DNA of 64,000 nucleotides from the NCBI GenBank assembly GCA_019636385.1, contig JAHBXT010000001.1, positions 186,001 through 250,000 on the forward strand, read 5' to 3'. Of this stretch, positions 49,389-59,749 are shown piece after piece. Source of the stretch: Pirellulaceae bacterium. GTDB lineage: Bacteria > Planctomycetota > Planctomycetia > Pirellulales > Pirellulaceae. The notes under the pieces were generated by a model. The model was not told the origin of the DNA and ran no database searches. It worked only from the letters and a program-made list of their open reading frames with translations. The first letter of the stretch is position 1. Each line of letters opens with the position of its first letter. The position numbers were made by a program, and so were the translations under genes.

Positions 49389-52300
49389 ATGCTCACAAAT
49401 CTAGCGCGGCAGAGGCGAACTTCAGTTGAGTGCCTGGTGGGTCTACTGTTCCTGCTGGGCAGTACGATCTGTGGCACCGGCGCTTATGGACAATTCCAAG
49501 CGCGCGCCGTGACGGAAGACTTGTTTCTGACCGCACCGCGATCGCTGCAGCGTTTGCTGGCCGAGGGACGCTCAGCCATCGCCGACGGACGCTATGCCGA
49601 GGGCATCGGTGCTTTGGGAGCCATCCTGCAAGATGACGACCAAACGCTGCCCGAAGACTTGCGCGGGCGCGATTTTTTTCTGGGTCGAGCCACCAATGGC
49701 ATCTACGCGCAAAGCCTGAAGGGCGAGGTGATTCGAGAATTAAACAAGCTGTCCCCAGAAGCGCGCCAAATCCTGGAGGTGCAGTTTGGCGTGCAGGCAC
49801 GACAATTATTAGATGCTGGAGTCGCAGCCGGTGATCTGGTGGCGATTGCCAGTGTGGCACGGCGGTTCGTGCATACCCAGGCCGGCTACGACGCGATGGT
49901 CTTGCTGGCTCAGTTCAATCTCAGCCACGGATTTCCATTGGCAGCGGCCGATACGCTGCAATCACTGTTGGATTATCCTGCCGCGCGAGAACGCTACGGA
50001 GTTCGATTGGCCTTTCATGCCGCTTTGGCTTGGCAACAGTCGGGCAAGACGAGTCGCGCCGAAAAAACACTGGAGTTGGCCGGGCGTGATTTTGCTGGCC
50101 AAAGTCTTCAACTGGCCGGGCGGCAAATTCCCATTGAAAACGTTGGCGAAATTATCAAGGTCATCGGCAACGATGGCCAAACTGGAATTACCGACAATAG
50201 CACCCCGGATTGGCTTACCACTGGCGGTTCGGCGGCTCGCAACGCTACATCAAAGATCGGGTTGCCACTGCCCAACGAGCGCTGGGAGTGGTTTATCCAC
50301 AGTAGCCGTCCTGAAGGCCAAGCGCTGCGGGAAGCGGAAGAGACGATGCGCAAGGCCGGTGCCGTATTGCTGCCCAAGCTGGAATTGCGAGCCCTGGATA
50401 ATACTATCGTATGTCGGAACAATGACGCAACAATCGTTGGGCTGGATTTTGAATCGGGATTGTTGGTTTGGAGACGTCCTTCCAGCGCCGGTGTCGCGCC
50501 GCTGAAGCGCGGAGCTTGGGAGAGCGGTGATCAATCGCTGTCAACCGATTTACTGAGCCGAGTTTGGGGAGCCACTTCTTTCGGCAGAATCACCTGCGAT
50601 GCTCATCGATGCTATCACGTGGTACATCTGCAAGACGAAATGGAATCGACCCGTGGCATGGGCGGCATGATGAGCCTGGCGACCAGTCGCCTAGAAGGCA
50701 TTAGCTTGGCGCGACAAGGAGCGATCTTGTGGAGTATCGGGGGCAGCGATAGCGACGAACCGCAGTTGTCGACGGCATTCTTTTTGGGGCCTCCGCTACC
50801 CTATGCTGGCCAGTTGTACTCGATCGTCGAAAACAATGGTGAAACGGAGCTTGTCGTGCTCGACCCTGAGACAGGCAAGTTGCAGTGGCGGCAACAATTG
50901 GCAAGCGCTGCCATGATGCCCATCGGCTTGGACCGCGCACGCCAATCACAAGCACTGACTCCCAGTATTGCCGATGGAGTCATCATCTGCCCCACCGGCG
51001 TGGGAGGCATCGTAGCTATCGACTTGCTGACCCGCAGCCTGCGCTGGGGAGCGACTTACGCGGTGCGTGGTGCAATGGGCAATTTTAATAGTCCACTGCT
51101 CGGGCAAGATTACCAGCCTCTGCAAAGCCGCTGGTTCGACGAAGGGTTGATCATCGAAAATGGCTTAGTGGTCTTCACTCCGCCCGAATCTGATCTGGTA
51201 GTGTGCTACGACCTGCTGACTGGCGAAAAGCTGCTGGAGCGCAAACGCGGCAATGCCTGCTATGCGGCCGGCGTGGATAGCAACAACTTGATTATCGTTG
51301 GACCAGATCGCACCGTGGCTTATGACATTCGCAAACGCGAGCCGCGTTGGGAGGTCGCCTACCCCGATGGATTGACTTTGGCGGGTAGAGGCATCTGGCA
51401 GGACGGGCAATTGATGCTGCCGCTTACCGGTCAGCGCGTGATCGAGTTGGATCTGCGACAGGGCAAAATCTCAGGCGCCTCCACGGTGGCGCAGCCGCTA
51501 GGCAATCTGTTCGCGCATCGGGGCCAGTTGCTGTCCATTGGTCCCAGTAGCGTTGTTGCCTACTATACGCGAGAAGCGCTCGAGCAACAGATCGAGCAAC
51601 GTCTTGCCCAAAATCCACAAGACGTTTGGGGGCTGAACTACCGTTCCCAGCTCTTACTGTCGCAAGGCGACACGCTCGCAGCCCTGCAACAACTGCTTGA
51701 CGCCTACGCCGTCAATCCGGAGGACGATGAAACGCGATACTTTTTGGCTGATGCGATGCTAACAGGCTTGCAACATGACTTTGAACAGTTTGCCGCCTAT
51801 GCCGAACAACTGGATCGTGTCCTGCTAACCGCACCACAACGCATGCGCTACCTGCAACTGCTAGCGCAGGGTTTGTCGCGACGAGGAGATTTCCCAGCAG
51901 CCTTTAAGCGACTGTGGGAGATCATGCGTGAGCAGCAGTCGGCATACATCGCAGGTGTCCTGTCGCGCTCGGATCGCATCGAGTTGTCATGGCAACACTG
52001 GGTAAATCTGGATACTTGGCTGGCCACTGAATTGGCGCGTTGTTATCAATCGTGTAACGACCAACAACGACAGGAAGTCCAGTCGCTAATCGACGCTGAA
52101 ATTGGTCGCATCCGCGGAACTGTTTTGCCGGTACGACGGCAGTTGCTGCGCAACATGGCTCAGTTGCCTATGACGGACAACGATAACCTTGAATTGGCTC
52201 GAGCCTTGCTTAACCGCGGTGAACAGACGCAAGCCGAACAGTTGCTGTGTTGGTTGGCCCGCAGCCAGGATGCCGATAGTCGCCGGTCTGCTCTCGAACT

Positions 52301-53858
52301 GCTCGGCCTTAAAAACCAATACGACCAAGCTCTTGTGCGCTCGCCGTCTGGCGACTTCACAAATTCGGATTGGCGGACAGGTGTTGTGCAACGAGATGTC
52401 GAAAGGGTTGACACGGCCATCTATTCTGTTGGCCGCCCGATCGAAATGATTGCCAGGCGTTTTGGAAGACCGCCGGTGGCGATTGGTGTATCCGAGGGTG
52501 CTCTAGCGCTGTCAGATGTGGATGGAAATCCTTTAGTCAACTTGGTCTATCGAGCCGCGACCTCTGATTTAACCGGCAACTTCATGACAGCGGAGCTGCG
52601 TGGCGGATTGCTGTTACTGGAAACAATGTCCGAACTGATGGCCTTCGATATCTATCGCGGCTTTCAGCGTTCGCCGGGACAGGCGTTGCTGTGGCGCAGC
52701 TCGTTGGACACGGCCGGTCCTCAGGAAGCATTTCAGCCAGCCCAAATGATGGTATCTGCCGACGAACCACTAGGAATTCAAACTAGGCGGCGCAAAGGCG
52801 ATGGCCGCAAGTACGTGGAACTAGGTCCGTGGCTGGCGACGGTCAAGATTATGCAGAATGGTCAATCGGTAATAGGATTGGACCCCTACACGGGACGGCA
52901 ACTCTGGTCGCGCGATGGTTACTCCGATCAGGTGCGATTTGCCGGACATTGGGAGAGCGATCAATTGGCAGTGGTCAATCCGGCCAACGGTAAGACCGAT
53001 GTACTGGACGCACGCGATGGCACGCTGCTACGACAAAGTGAATTTTTGGTCGGCGAGATGCACCAGCGGCTACTCGATGATCGCCTCGGTCGCTGGAATG
53101 CTTGGTTTGACTCTGGCAACTGGCTGGTCGACTATCGTAGCGATGATGCCAGTTCGCGTGTTTGGCTTCGTGTGTGGAACCCGCTGACCGAGACGGTGTT
53201 ACTGGAAAGCAAGCTTCCTAAGTCTGCGCGTGCTACACACTGTGATCGACGGCTGTTGGTCGTTTTGGAACCACCCGAAAGCCTGGTTGTCGTCGACTTG
53301 GAATCGGGAACTGTCCAACGGCATCAAGTTCCTATTGAGCGCGATTTGGCCAGCGTCGGTGTGATGCGATTTGCCGATCAGTGGGTTGTCATATCCAGTC
53401 GCAATGCACTGTCTCAACGGGTTCACCTGGGCCAGCCTGAGTTGCAGGCCAATGGCAGCCTGTATGCTCTTAATGCCGACGATTTACAGCTCAGTTGGAA
53501 CCAGCCCGGGCGGCTGATGAATTTTGCGATACCATTGCAACAACCGCGCAATTCTCCGTTCCTGGTTGCCTATCGCTTTGCAGCTCAACAGGAAGCACCA
53601 ATGTCGGCCGCTCTGGTTTTATTGGACCTGCGCAGCGGCCAGCTAGCACAGGTTGTGGATGGACTTAACGTCAGTGGCAGAACATTCGGCATGCGGCTTC
53701 GACCCGAAGAACAACAGATTGTCGTAGCAGTTGGCGAGCAAAACTTACGATTTCATGTTACTGACCAGCCGCCGCCACCCGAGCCTGTAGCGCACTTCGG
53801 CGGCGTCTACGAAAAGCCTCGGATCATCAAACGCGACGAGGCCACGTTGTTCAAATAG
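49389..53858 (+). CDS. Very large secreted PQQ-type beta-propeller protein with TPR-like helices
   Basis: 1489 residues. It starts immediately after the HtrA stop, with a signal peptide (VGLLFLLGSTICGTGAYGQF). Residues about 45-230 are helical and TPR-like (GRSAIADGRYAEGIGALGAI). A first propeller-like region follows at about 300-700 (NTIVCRNNDATIVGLDFESG, LLVWRRPSS, VVLDPETGKLQWRQQLASAA, ATYAVRGAMGNF). The middle has helical repeats (LNYRSQLLLSQGDTLAALQQ, LLDAYAVNPEDDETRYFLAD). A second propeller follows at about 1010-1460 (TVKIMQNGQSVIGLDPYTGR, QLWSRDGYSDQVRFAGHWES). Partner and function are unknown; coupling to a periplasmic protease suggests a role in envelope protein handling, by inference. 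A convergent gene and a TTTGCCA/TGGCAAA hairpin follow. Confidence 0.88.
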   Translation: MLTNLARQRRTSVECLVGLLFLLGSTICGTGAYGQFQARAVTEDLFLTAPRSLQRLLAEGRSAIADGRYAEGIGALGAILQDDDQTLPEDLRGRDFFLGRATNGIYAQSLKGEVIRELNKLSPEARQILEVQFGVQARQLLDAGVAAGDLVAIASVARRFVHTQAGYDAMVLLAQFNLSHGFPLAAADTLQSLLDYPAARERYGVRLAFHAALAWQQSGKTSRAEKTLELAGRDFAGQSLQLAGRQIPIENVGEIIKVIGNDGQTGITDNSTPDWLTTGGSAARNATSKIGLPLPNERWEWFIHSSRPEGQALREAEETMRKAGAVLLPKLELRALDNTIVCRNNDATIVGLDFESGLLVWRRPSSAGVAPLKRGAWESGDQSLSTDLLSRVWGATSFGRITCDAHRCYHVVHLQDEMESTRGMGGMMSLATSRLEGISLARQGAILWSIGGSDSDEPQLSTAFFLGPPLPYAGQLYSIVENNGETELVVLDPETGKLQWRQQLASAAMMPIGLDRARQSQALTPSIADGVIICPTGVGGIVAIDLLTRSLRWGATYAVRGAMGNFNSPLLGQDYQPLQSRWFDEGLIIENGLVVFTPPESDLVVCYDLLTGEKLLERKRGNACYAAGVDSNNLIIVGPDRTVAYDIRKREPRWEVAYPDGLTLAGRGIWQDGQLMLPLTGQRVIELDLRQGKISGASTVAQPLGNLFAHRGQLLSIGPSSVVAYYTREALEQQIEQRLAQNPQDVWGLNYRSQLLLSQGDTLAALQQLLDAYAVNPEDDETRYFLADAMLTGLQHDFEQFAAYAEQLDRVLLTAPQRMRYLQLLAQGLSRRGDFPAAFKRLWEIMREQQSAYIAGVLSRSDRIELSWQHWVNLDTWLATELARCYQSCNDQQRQEVQSLIDAEIGRIRGTVLPVRRQLLRNMAQLPMTDNDNLELARALLNRGEQTQAEQLLCWLARSQDADSRRSALELLGLKNQYDQALVRSPSGDFTNSDWRTGVVQRDVERVDTAIYSVGRPIEMIARRFGRPPVAIGVSEGALALSDVDGNPLVNLVYRAATSDLTGNFMTAELRGGLLLLETMSELMAFDIYRGFQRSPGQALLWRSSLDTAGPQEAFQPAQMMVSADEPLGIQTRRRKGDGRKYVELGPWLATVKIMQNGQSVIGLDPYTGRQLWSRDGYSDQVRFAGHWESDQLAVVNPANGKTDVLDARDGTLLRQSEFLVGEMHQRLLDDRLGRWNAWFDSGNWLVDYRSDDASSRVWLRVWNPLTETVLLESKLPKSARATHCDRRLLVVLEPPESLVVVDLESGTVQRHQVPIERDLASVGVMRFADQWVVISSRNALSQRVHLGQPELQANGSLYALNADDLQLSWNQPGRLMNFAIPLQQPRNSPFLVAYRFAAQQEAPMSAALVLLDLRSGQLAQVVDGLNVSGRTFGMRLRPEEQQIVVAVGEQNLRFHVTDQPPPPEPVAHFGGVYEKPRIIKRDEATLFK

Positions 53859-53883
53859 CAGACGTGCATCCTTGATGCGCTAG

Positions 53884-53914
53884 TTTGCCAAACAGCGTCG
53901 CACCGTCTGGCAAA
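53884..53914. terminator. Possible bidirectional terminator hairpin
   Basis: TTTGCCA (53884-53890) and TGGCAAA (53908-53914) between two convergent genes, 26 bp after the beta-propeller stop. The 17-nt loop and lack of a long T-run make it weak. Confidence 0.35.
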
Positions 53915-53949
53915 TGGTAGGCTACATCCAGCATGAGATACCAAGAACC

Positions 53950-54600
53950 TCAGCGAATAGTCGTCGCTTTCTTGGCGGTTTTGTGCGTCGCGGCTAAGTA
54001 GCGGTTTTGAACTACCGAGCCAGGAGCCTCCTGGAGCCACATGCCGGAATCGCTCGGGCTAGGTTCAATCTCGATCAGCTCACCTTCGCCTATCTGCTCT
54101 GACGACGGTGCCTCAGGCGGACGTGTTTCCAGATAAGGCCTGATCCAGGCTGGAGGCGGTGCAACAGGTTTCGCAGGTGGTGGCTTTCGAACGACTTCTG
54201 GTTTGTTTTGGTTCTTGGTTGGCTCCACGTCGGTGGGCGAGGCCTGTCCAGCTCCTTGCAGCGAACGATTCAGAATGCTTTCAGAATGAGGCACGCCTGG
54301 AGTCAGTTGCAGAAACTGTGCTCGCTGATGAACAGATTCCGGAGGATGGTTGACATAGTCTGCCGCATAGGGATACAGCAGTCCTTGGCTGGGATAGCGA
54401 CTGGACGGATGACGGTGCGCGACAATACTGAACCTAGCGTCATGATGACTGTGATAGCTATGGTGTGACCAACCAACGCCCCAATACCTGCCAATAGTAT
54501 TGGCCATTGGGAAACCATAATCCACCGCTTGGGCCGTAGCGCCATGCATGGCAAGACCCAACGCAATTACCTTGACAAGCTTGTTATACATGGAATCCAT
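53950..54600 (-). CDS. Secreted proline-rich protein, unknown
   Basis: 216 residues from ATG 54600 (MDSMYNKLVKVIALGLAMHG); starts at 54606 or 54591 are possible and the long upstream frame to 54774 looks non-coding. The signal peptide ends near AQAVD. The mature part has a His/Ser/Tyr-rich segment (VGWSHHSYHSHHDARFSIVA), HQRAQFLQLTPGVPHSESIL, a Pro-rich stretch (KPPPAKPVAPPPAWIRPYLE) and an acidic region followed by a basic tail. I recognise no family. It looks like a structural or cell-surface protein; no catalytic motif is seen. Confidence 0.65.
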   Translation of the reverse strand: MDSMYNKLVKVIALGLAMHGATAQAVDYGFPMANTIGRYWGVGWSHHSYHSHHDARFSIVAHRHPSSRYPSQGLLYPYAADYVNHPPESVHQRAQFLQLTPGVPHSESILNRSLQGAGQASPTDVEPTKNQNKPEVVRKPPPAKPVAPPPAWIRPYLETRPPEAPSSEQIGEGELIEIEPSPSDSGMWLQEAPGSVVQNRYLAATHKTAKKATTIR

Positions 54601-54791
54601 TCCCATATGACAGCGACTTGGTGACACACGCAGCGCATTGAGAATCCATCGACCAGCGCCCCTGCCATCCAGCAGAAAATTGCTGGAACTCGGGTAACGA
54701 ATCCTGTGCTGGTTGCTTGAACTCAGCAGGCACATTGGTTTGTTTGGGAGTTTTGTATCGGTTGTAATGGCCACAACGCACTAATACCCCG

Positions 54792-56312
54792 CTACGCCAA
54801 TTGACCAATCTGCTGAAATGTCTGACGCAGCGCGGGATAAAGTCCCTGATAGATCGGGAACAATTGATCGTACGTCCGCACCGCAGATTTTTTTGGCGGA
54901 GTTCGTTTGACAACTTCGATAGTCGCCTTACAGGCTTCTTCAATATTCTTGAATCTGCCAATTCCCACTGCCGCTAGCAAGGCGACGCCATAGGCCGGAC
55001 CTTGTTCGGCGTTGATGGAACACGCCGGTTGGTCCATCACATCAGCAAATATCTGTCGCCACAATTGGCTTTTTGCTCCGCCACCGCTGAGCCGCATTTC
55101 TTTGATAGGCACGCCCAATTGCTGAATGATCTCCAGGCTCTCCCGCAGGCTCATTGCCACACCTTCCATGACGGCCCGGGCCAGATGTCCGCGATGATGT
55201 TTGCTCGTCAGTCCCACAAAACAGCCGCGTGCCAATGGATCGGCATGTGGTGTTCGCTCACCTGCCAGGTAGGGCGCGAACAACAAACCTTCACTTCCTG
55301 GTGGCACCGACAGTGCTTCAGCGCTGATGGTTTGATAGGCATCGCTGCCACGTCGCGTGGCTAATTCGCGACATACATTTTCTACCAGCCATTGCAGCGA
55401 CCCCGCAGCCGACAGAGTCACTCCCATCAGATGCCACTTGCCATTTACTGCGTGACAGAAGGTATGCAACCGACCGAGCTGATCAAATTGCGGCTGGTCC
55501 GAGTGCACGAACATCACCCCGGAGGTACCCAATGAAGCCGTCATGATGCCGCGTTGCACGATACCGTTTCCGATGGCTCCGGCTGCACAGTCACCAGCAC
55601 CGCCAACCACTTGGCAGTCGCTAGTCAAACCTAGCTTCTCGGCTACTTCTGGAAGTAGACTGCCCGTAACCTGCTCCGATTCGTAAACTGTACCCAACAT
55701 ACCGACATCTAGTTGTAATTTCCCCAACAGCTCTTGTGACCATTTTCGATTGCGAACATCTAGCAGCAACATTCCGCTGGCATCGCTGACGTCGGTTGCC
55801 AATTCTCCAGTTAGTCGCCGACGAATCTCGTCCTTCGGCAACAGCACGTGCGTTAGCTTTTCGTACTTGCGCGGCTCGTGATTGCGTAACCAAAGGATCT
55901 TGGGGGCGGTGAAGCCGGTCAGTGCCGGATTGGCCACCATGCGAATGAGTTCGTCACGGCCCCCGGCCAGCGTGGTAATTTGGTCGCACTCACTAGCGGT
56001 GCGCTGGTCGTTCCATAGCAGAGCCGGACGCAATACTTTGCCGGCCTTGTCCAAGAACACCGAGCCGTGCATTTGCCCGGACAGCCCGATACACTTGACC
56101 TGTCCACGAGCGACTCTGGCTTGCTTGATAACCGCGCGAATGGTCTTTTGCGTTGCCAGCCACCAGTCTTCTGGATCTTGTTCGGTCCACAGCGGCTTAG
56201 GCATGGATAGACCATAGCTGGCGGAGGCTTCAGCTAGAATATTTCCGTCGGGGTCGATCAACAGACTCTTCGTCCCGGACGTACCAATATCCACGCCAAT
56301 GGTAAAACTCAT
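54792..56312 (-). CDS. xylB: Xylulokinase
   Basis: 506 residues from ATG 56312 (MSFTIGVDIGTSGTKSLLID), with CGGAG about 9 nt upstream; an in-frame ATG at 56375 is rejected. FGGY carbohydrate kinase, phosphorylating D-xylulose to xylulose 5-phosphate. The N-terminal phosphate-binding loop is DIGTSGTKSLLI. GLSGQMHGSVFLDKAGKVLR and RPALLWNDQRT are the FGGY_N block. The C-domain has VVGGAGDCAAGAIGNGIV, GTSGVMFVHS, EGLLFAPYLAGERTPHADPL and MRLSGGGAKSQLWRQIFADV. Length and motifs fit XylB better than glycerol kinase. No xylose isomerase is seen nearby. Confidence 0.92.
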   Translation of the reverse strand: MSFTIGVDIGTSGTKSLLIDPDGNILAEASASYGLSMPKPLWTEQDPEDWWLATQKTIRAVIKQARVARGQVKCIGLSGQMHGSVFLDKAGKVLRPALLWNDQRTASECDQITTLAGGRDELIRMVANPALTGFTAPKILWLRNHEPRKYEKLTHVLLPKDEIRRRLTGELATDVSDASGMLLLDVRNRKWSQELLGKLQLDVGMLGTVYESEQVTGSLLPEVAEKLGLTSDCQVVGGAGDCAAGAIGNGIVQRGIMTASLGTSGVMFVHSDQPQFDQLGRLHTFCHAVNGKWHLMGVTLSAAGSLQWLVENVCRELATRRGSDAYQTISAEALSVPPGSEGLLFAPYLAGERTPHADPLARGCFVGLTSKHHRGHLARAVMEGVAMSLRESLEIIQQLGVPIKEMRLSGGGAKSQLWRQIFADVMDQPACSINAEQGPAYGVALLAAVGIGRFKNIEEACKATIEVVKRTPPKKSAVRTYDQLFPIYQGLYPALRQTFQQIGQLA

Positions 56313-56566
56313 CGCCGTATCTCCGCTGAAGTTTTCCGACTGAATCTTAGTTCGGAGCGTACAGCGCATCCTCACCCTGCATTCCCCGCCTGATTATGAC
56401 AGTTTTCTCGTACGTCTACTACCGGCCTGACTACCCACGCGGGTCAAGGAATTGAAAAGCCGCTGGAGTCTGCTGCGGTGCGCTGGCTAGAAGTTTGACG
56501 TCGAGTAGAATATCGTTCTACCAACTGAGCCAACCATCAGTCCGTCCAGCTGAAGTCTGTCGTCAA

Positions 56567-57703
56567 ATGTCTATCACTCGCAATCCCACTCGATCCGTTC
56601 GCATCGGTAGCATCCACGTTGGTGCTGCCCACCCGATAGCGGTGCAAAGCATGACTGCCACCTCCACGCAAGATGTCGCTGCCACTGCGGCGCAAGTCAA
56701 CGATTTGCATGCCGCTGGAGCTGACATTGTGCGGATTGCCGTAGATAGCGAGCGCGACGCGCTGGCCTTGGCAGAAATTCGCCGTATGACAAAGGCTAAC
56801 TTGAGCATCGATCTGCAAGAGAATTATCGGCTGGCCGAAAAAGTTGCTGCCCACGTAGACAAAGTTCGTTACAACCCAGGGCACTTGTACCATCACGAAA
56901 AGAACCGAACCTGGCAAGACAAAATCAAGTATCTGGCGGATGTTGTGGGCCAACATGATTGTGCAATTCGCATTGGTGTGAACTGCGGCAGTGTCGATCC
57001 TGCCGTGAAGGCCCGTTTTGATCGCCATGACGATGTCGGCCCTATTCTGGCTAGCGGCCTGGAGCATGCCGAGCAATGGGAGCGGCTGGGGTTTACCCGA
57101 TTTGTGGTTTCGCTAAAGGACAGTAACCCCTCAACCGTCGTGAAAATCAATCAAGCCTTCGCTGCGCAGCGCCCAGATATTCCGCTGCACTTGGGAGTCA
57201 CCGAGGCCGGCTTGCCGCCAGATGGAGTCATCAAGACGCGCATTGCCTTCGAGCAACTGATTGGTCGTGGCATTGGCGATACACTGCGTGTATCGTTGAC
57301 CGTTCCCAACTCGCGCAAGTCGGAAGAGATTCAGGCTGGTCGGCAGATCATCGAAGACATCTACGCTGGTCGCCTGCGAAGCGTGGTGGCTCTGGACCCA
57401 ACGAAGCTCAACATCATCTCTTGTCCGAGTTGTTCGCGCGTCGAAAATGAAGCTTTCGTCGAACTGGCCCAACAGGTGAAGGAGATGACACGCTATGCAC
57501 AAGACTACGCGATCACCATTGCGGTCATGGGATGCCGGGTTAATGGTCCTGGCGAAACCGACGAAGCCGACTTGGGACTGTGGTGCGGTCCAACGCGAGT
57601 CAACTTAAAGAGAGGAGAAGAGTCATTGGGTTCATTTGCCTACGATGAAATTCTCGGGCGCTTGCGCAGCGAATTGGACGCACTGATTGCACAAAACTCG
57701 TGA
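56567..57703 (+). CDS. ispG: 4-Hydroxy-3-methylbut-2-en-1-yl diphosphate synthase
   Basis: 378 residues from ATG 56567 ([20 protein letters not shown]), where the family begins. Penultimate-stage enzyme of the MEP isoprenoid pathway. It has the TIM-barrel block ([54 protein letters not shown]) and a C-terminal iron-sulfur domain with the two cluster regions [13 protein letters not shown] and [20 protein letters not shown], supplying the three conserved Cys and the Glu ligand. Full length for the short bacterial form (no plant-type insert). Confidence 0.97.
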   Translation: MSITRNPTRSVRIGSIHVGAAHPIAVQSMTATSTQDVAATAAQVNDLHAAGADIVRIAVDSERDALALAEIRRMTKANLSIDLQENYRLAEKVAAHVDKVRYNPGHLYHHEKNRTWQDKIKYLADVVGQHDCAIRIGVNCGSVDPAVKARFDRHDDVGPILASGLEHAEQWERLGFTRFVVSLKDSNPSTVVKINQAFAAQRPDIPLHLGVTEAGLPPDGVIKTRIAFEQLIGRGIGDTLRVSLTVPNSRKSEEIQAGRQIIEDIYAGRLRSVVALDPTKLNIISCPSCSRVENEAFVELAQQVKEMTRYAQDYAITIAVMGCRVNGPGETDEADLGLWCGPTRVNLKRGEESLGSFAYDEILGRLRSELDALIAQNS

Positions 57704-57912
57704 CTCAACTTGCCTGCAATTTCTAGGATGCCTCAGGCGCGCCCGAGGCAACTTGTTTGCTAATGCCAACATCATGCAGCAGGCGACCAAGATCGTTTAA
57801 CAGCAAATTGTATGAGCCCGCGCCAGCCCTCGACTTGTGTAAGCAGAGCAAGGCCTGAGCGGCTGCAATCTTACATCTACCAGTATCAATGCCTGTACCG
57901 AATGAAATCAAC

Positions 57913-58743
57913 ATGAGCAAACAATTCAGCACAATTCCCAGCGATGCAGAGTTACAAAGTTTAAACCGCGACCTGAGCTTTCACCCGGTCCACAACGACC
58001 GACCTGTTCGACTGACCGCCCAGCAGATCGACACTTACAATAGGTTGGGCTACGTGGCACCGCTGACAGCCTTTGGCTCCTCAGAAATCGCTGCGATTCG
58101 TAGCTATTTCGATCAACTCTTACAGCGCGTTGTCCAGCAAGGGGGAAACAGTTACTCGATTAGTTCAGCGCATCTCAAATATGGCCCGGTGTACGACATT
58201 TTGACCAACAAACAGATTGTCGATCACGTAGCGGATTTATTGGGCCAGTCGGTGATCGCATGGGGCTCACATTTCTTTTGTAAGATGCCGCATGATGGCC
58301 AGTCGGTTGCCTGGCACCAAGACGCCAGTTACTGGCCGTTGTCACCCTCCAAAGCGTTGACCGTCTGGCTGGCGATTGATGATGCCGATCAAGAGAATGC
58401 CTGCATGAAATTTGTGACCGGTTCGCATCATTTTGGTCACATGACCTTCCGCCCGAGTTCTCCTGACGAACACAACGTGCTCAATCAGACGATTGACAAC
58501 CCTGAGCAGTACGGCAGCATCGTCTTAGACGAACTGCAGGCCGGGCAGTTTTCGATTCACAGCGACTTATTGCTGCACGGCTCTGAGGCCAACAACTCGG
58601 ATCGCCGCCGCTGTGGGCTCACGCTGCGCTACTGCAGCGCCGATGTTCGCGCGGCCCTGGGTTGGAATGAAAAGGGAGTCCACGTTCGAGGGTCCGACCC
58701 CAGCGGCCACTGGAGCAACAACCCCAGGCCAACTGCTTCGTAA
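57913..58743 (+). CDS. Phytanoyl-CoA dioxygenase (PhyH) family protein
   Basis: 276 residues from ATG 57913 (MSKQFSTIPSDAELQSLNRD); ATG 57889 is an alternative. Non-haem Fe(II)/2-oxoglutarate oxygenase fold. The iron ligands are His and Asp in VAWHQDASYWPLSP and the distal His in SIHSDLLLHGSEANNSDRR; an Arg (RRRCGLTLRY) binds 2-oxoglutarate. The jelly-roll core is seen in LTVWLAIDDADQENACMKFV and TGSHHFGHM. The substrate is unknown; relatives act on diverse small molecules, and cofactor and fold are the only safe statements. Confidence 0.88.
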   Translation: MSKQFSTIPSDAELQSLNRDLSFHPVHNDRPVRLTAQQIDTYNRLGYVAPLTAFGSSEIAAIRSYFDQLLQRVVQQGGNSYSISSAHLKYGPVYDILTNKQIVDHVADLLGQSVIAWGSHFFCKMPHDGQSVAWHQDASYWPLSPSKALTVWLAIDDADQENACMKFVTGSHHFGHMTFRPSSPDEHNVLNQTIDNPEQYGSIVLDELQAGQFSIHSDLLLHGSEANNSDRRRCGLTLRYCSADVRAALGWNEKGVHVRGSDPSGHWSNNPRPTAS

Positions 58744-58793
58744 AACATGATTCGCGGCTGACCACCCCGCCCGGCCTACCCGACGATCTGGCG

Positions 58794-59648
58794 CTATAAG
58801 CGACAATTGCCGATGGAGGTTTCCAAGATAGCCGAGGCGCCGATGGCTTCTAAGCGTTCCATAGCTTCAATGACTTCTTTGCGACGGACCATGACGCGGA
58901 CGCTGCACCACTGTGGATCCTCCAGCGCGCTGATGGTCGGTGATTTGAAACCGGGTGTGACCTGTTCGGCGTCGGCCAAACGCTGCCGCGGCACGTTGTA
59001 TTCCAGCAATGAATAGTCTCTGGCGATGACCACACCTTCCAAACGGCGAATGATGCGCTCGGCCATTTCCGGCTGACGTCGTTGACGGTTCTGAATCAGT
59101 ACTGTTTCGTAGGATCCGATATCGGCCAACACTCTCAACCGATTAGCGGCTAACGTACTGCCGGTCTCGACTAGGTCAACGATGGCTTCGGCCACTCCCA
59201 GCGAAATCATGATTTCGACTGAACCTGACAATTCCACCAGGTGCGCTGCGACGCCGTGACCTTTCAAATACTCGCGCGTGACATTCGGAAAGCTCGTAGC
59301 GACTCGCTTACCTGCCAGATCACTGAGCGAGCGCGTTGGGCCTCCATCCGGTACACACAGACTGAGCTTACATCGGCCAACGCCTAACGTCATCCGAACT
59401 TCATTGTCTGTCTGGCTCTCCTGGACCAAATCGCTGCCGGTAATGCCCAAATCAATCGCACCTTCGGCGCACAGCACAGGAATGTCGTCGGTCCGCAGGA
59501 AGATGATATCGATTGGCAATTGCTTCACAAGCGCGAATAGTGTTCGTTCTTGGCGGCGGAATTGAAGTCCGGCTTGGTTGAGCAATTCCGAGGCCTGCTC
59601 GCTCAATCGTCCTTTACTAGGAATGCCAATTCGCAAATTCTGGTTCAT
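58794..59648 (-). CDS. hisG: ATP phosphoribosyltransferase (long form)
   Basis: 284 residues from ATG 59648 (MNQNLRIGIPSKGRLSEQAS); a TTG five codons earlier is unlikely. First step of histidine biosynthesis, ATP plus PRPP. Catalytic-domain signatures: DDIPVLCAEGAIDLGITGSD, GKRVATSFPNVTREYLKGHG, LSGSVEIMISLGVAEAIVDL and VETGSTLAANRL. The C-terminal regulatory HisG_C domain is present (AEQVTPGFKSPTISALEDPQ, WCSVRVMVRRKEVIEAMERL), so it is the long, histidine-feedback form that does not need HisZ. hisE lies directly upstream in the same operon. Confidence 0.96.
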   Translation of the reverse strand: MNQNLRIGIPSKGRLSEQASELLNQAGLQFRRQERTLFALVKQLPIDIIFLRTDDIPVLCAEGAIDLGITGSDLVQESQTDNEVRMTLGVGRCKLSLCVPDGGPTRSLSDLAGKRVATSFPNVTREYLKGHGVAAHLVELSGSVEIMISLGVAEAIVDLVETGSTLAANRLRVLADIGSYETVLIQNRQRRQPEMAERIIRRLEGVVIARDYSLLEYNVPRQRLADAEQVTPGFKSPTISALEDPQWCSVRVMVRRKEVIEAMERLEAIGASAILETSIGNCRL

Positions 59649-59749
59649 CGTGGAATCTGTCAATGAAAAAAACGCAAAATGAATTCAAGAGCGGTGGTCA
59701 GGAGGTTGTTGTGGGCAAATCTGCGGGTGTTCGCTGCACAGCTAACTTG

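Noticed and set aside
52086..52420. Minus-strand frames inside the large beta-propeller gene
   Set aside because: Antisense shadows with no family resemblance.
57723..57932. 69-codon minus-strand frame between ispG and the PhyH gene
   Set aside because: No recognisable features; overlaps the start of the PhyH gene.
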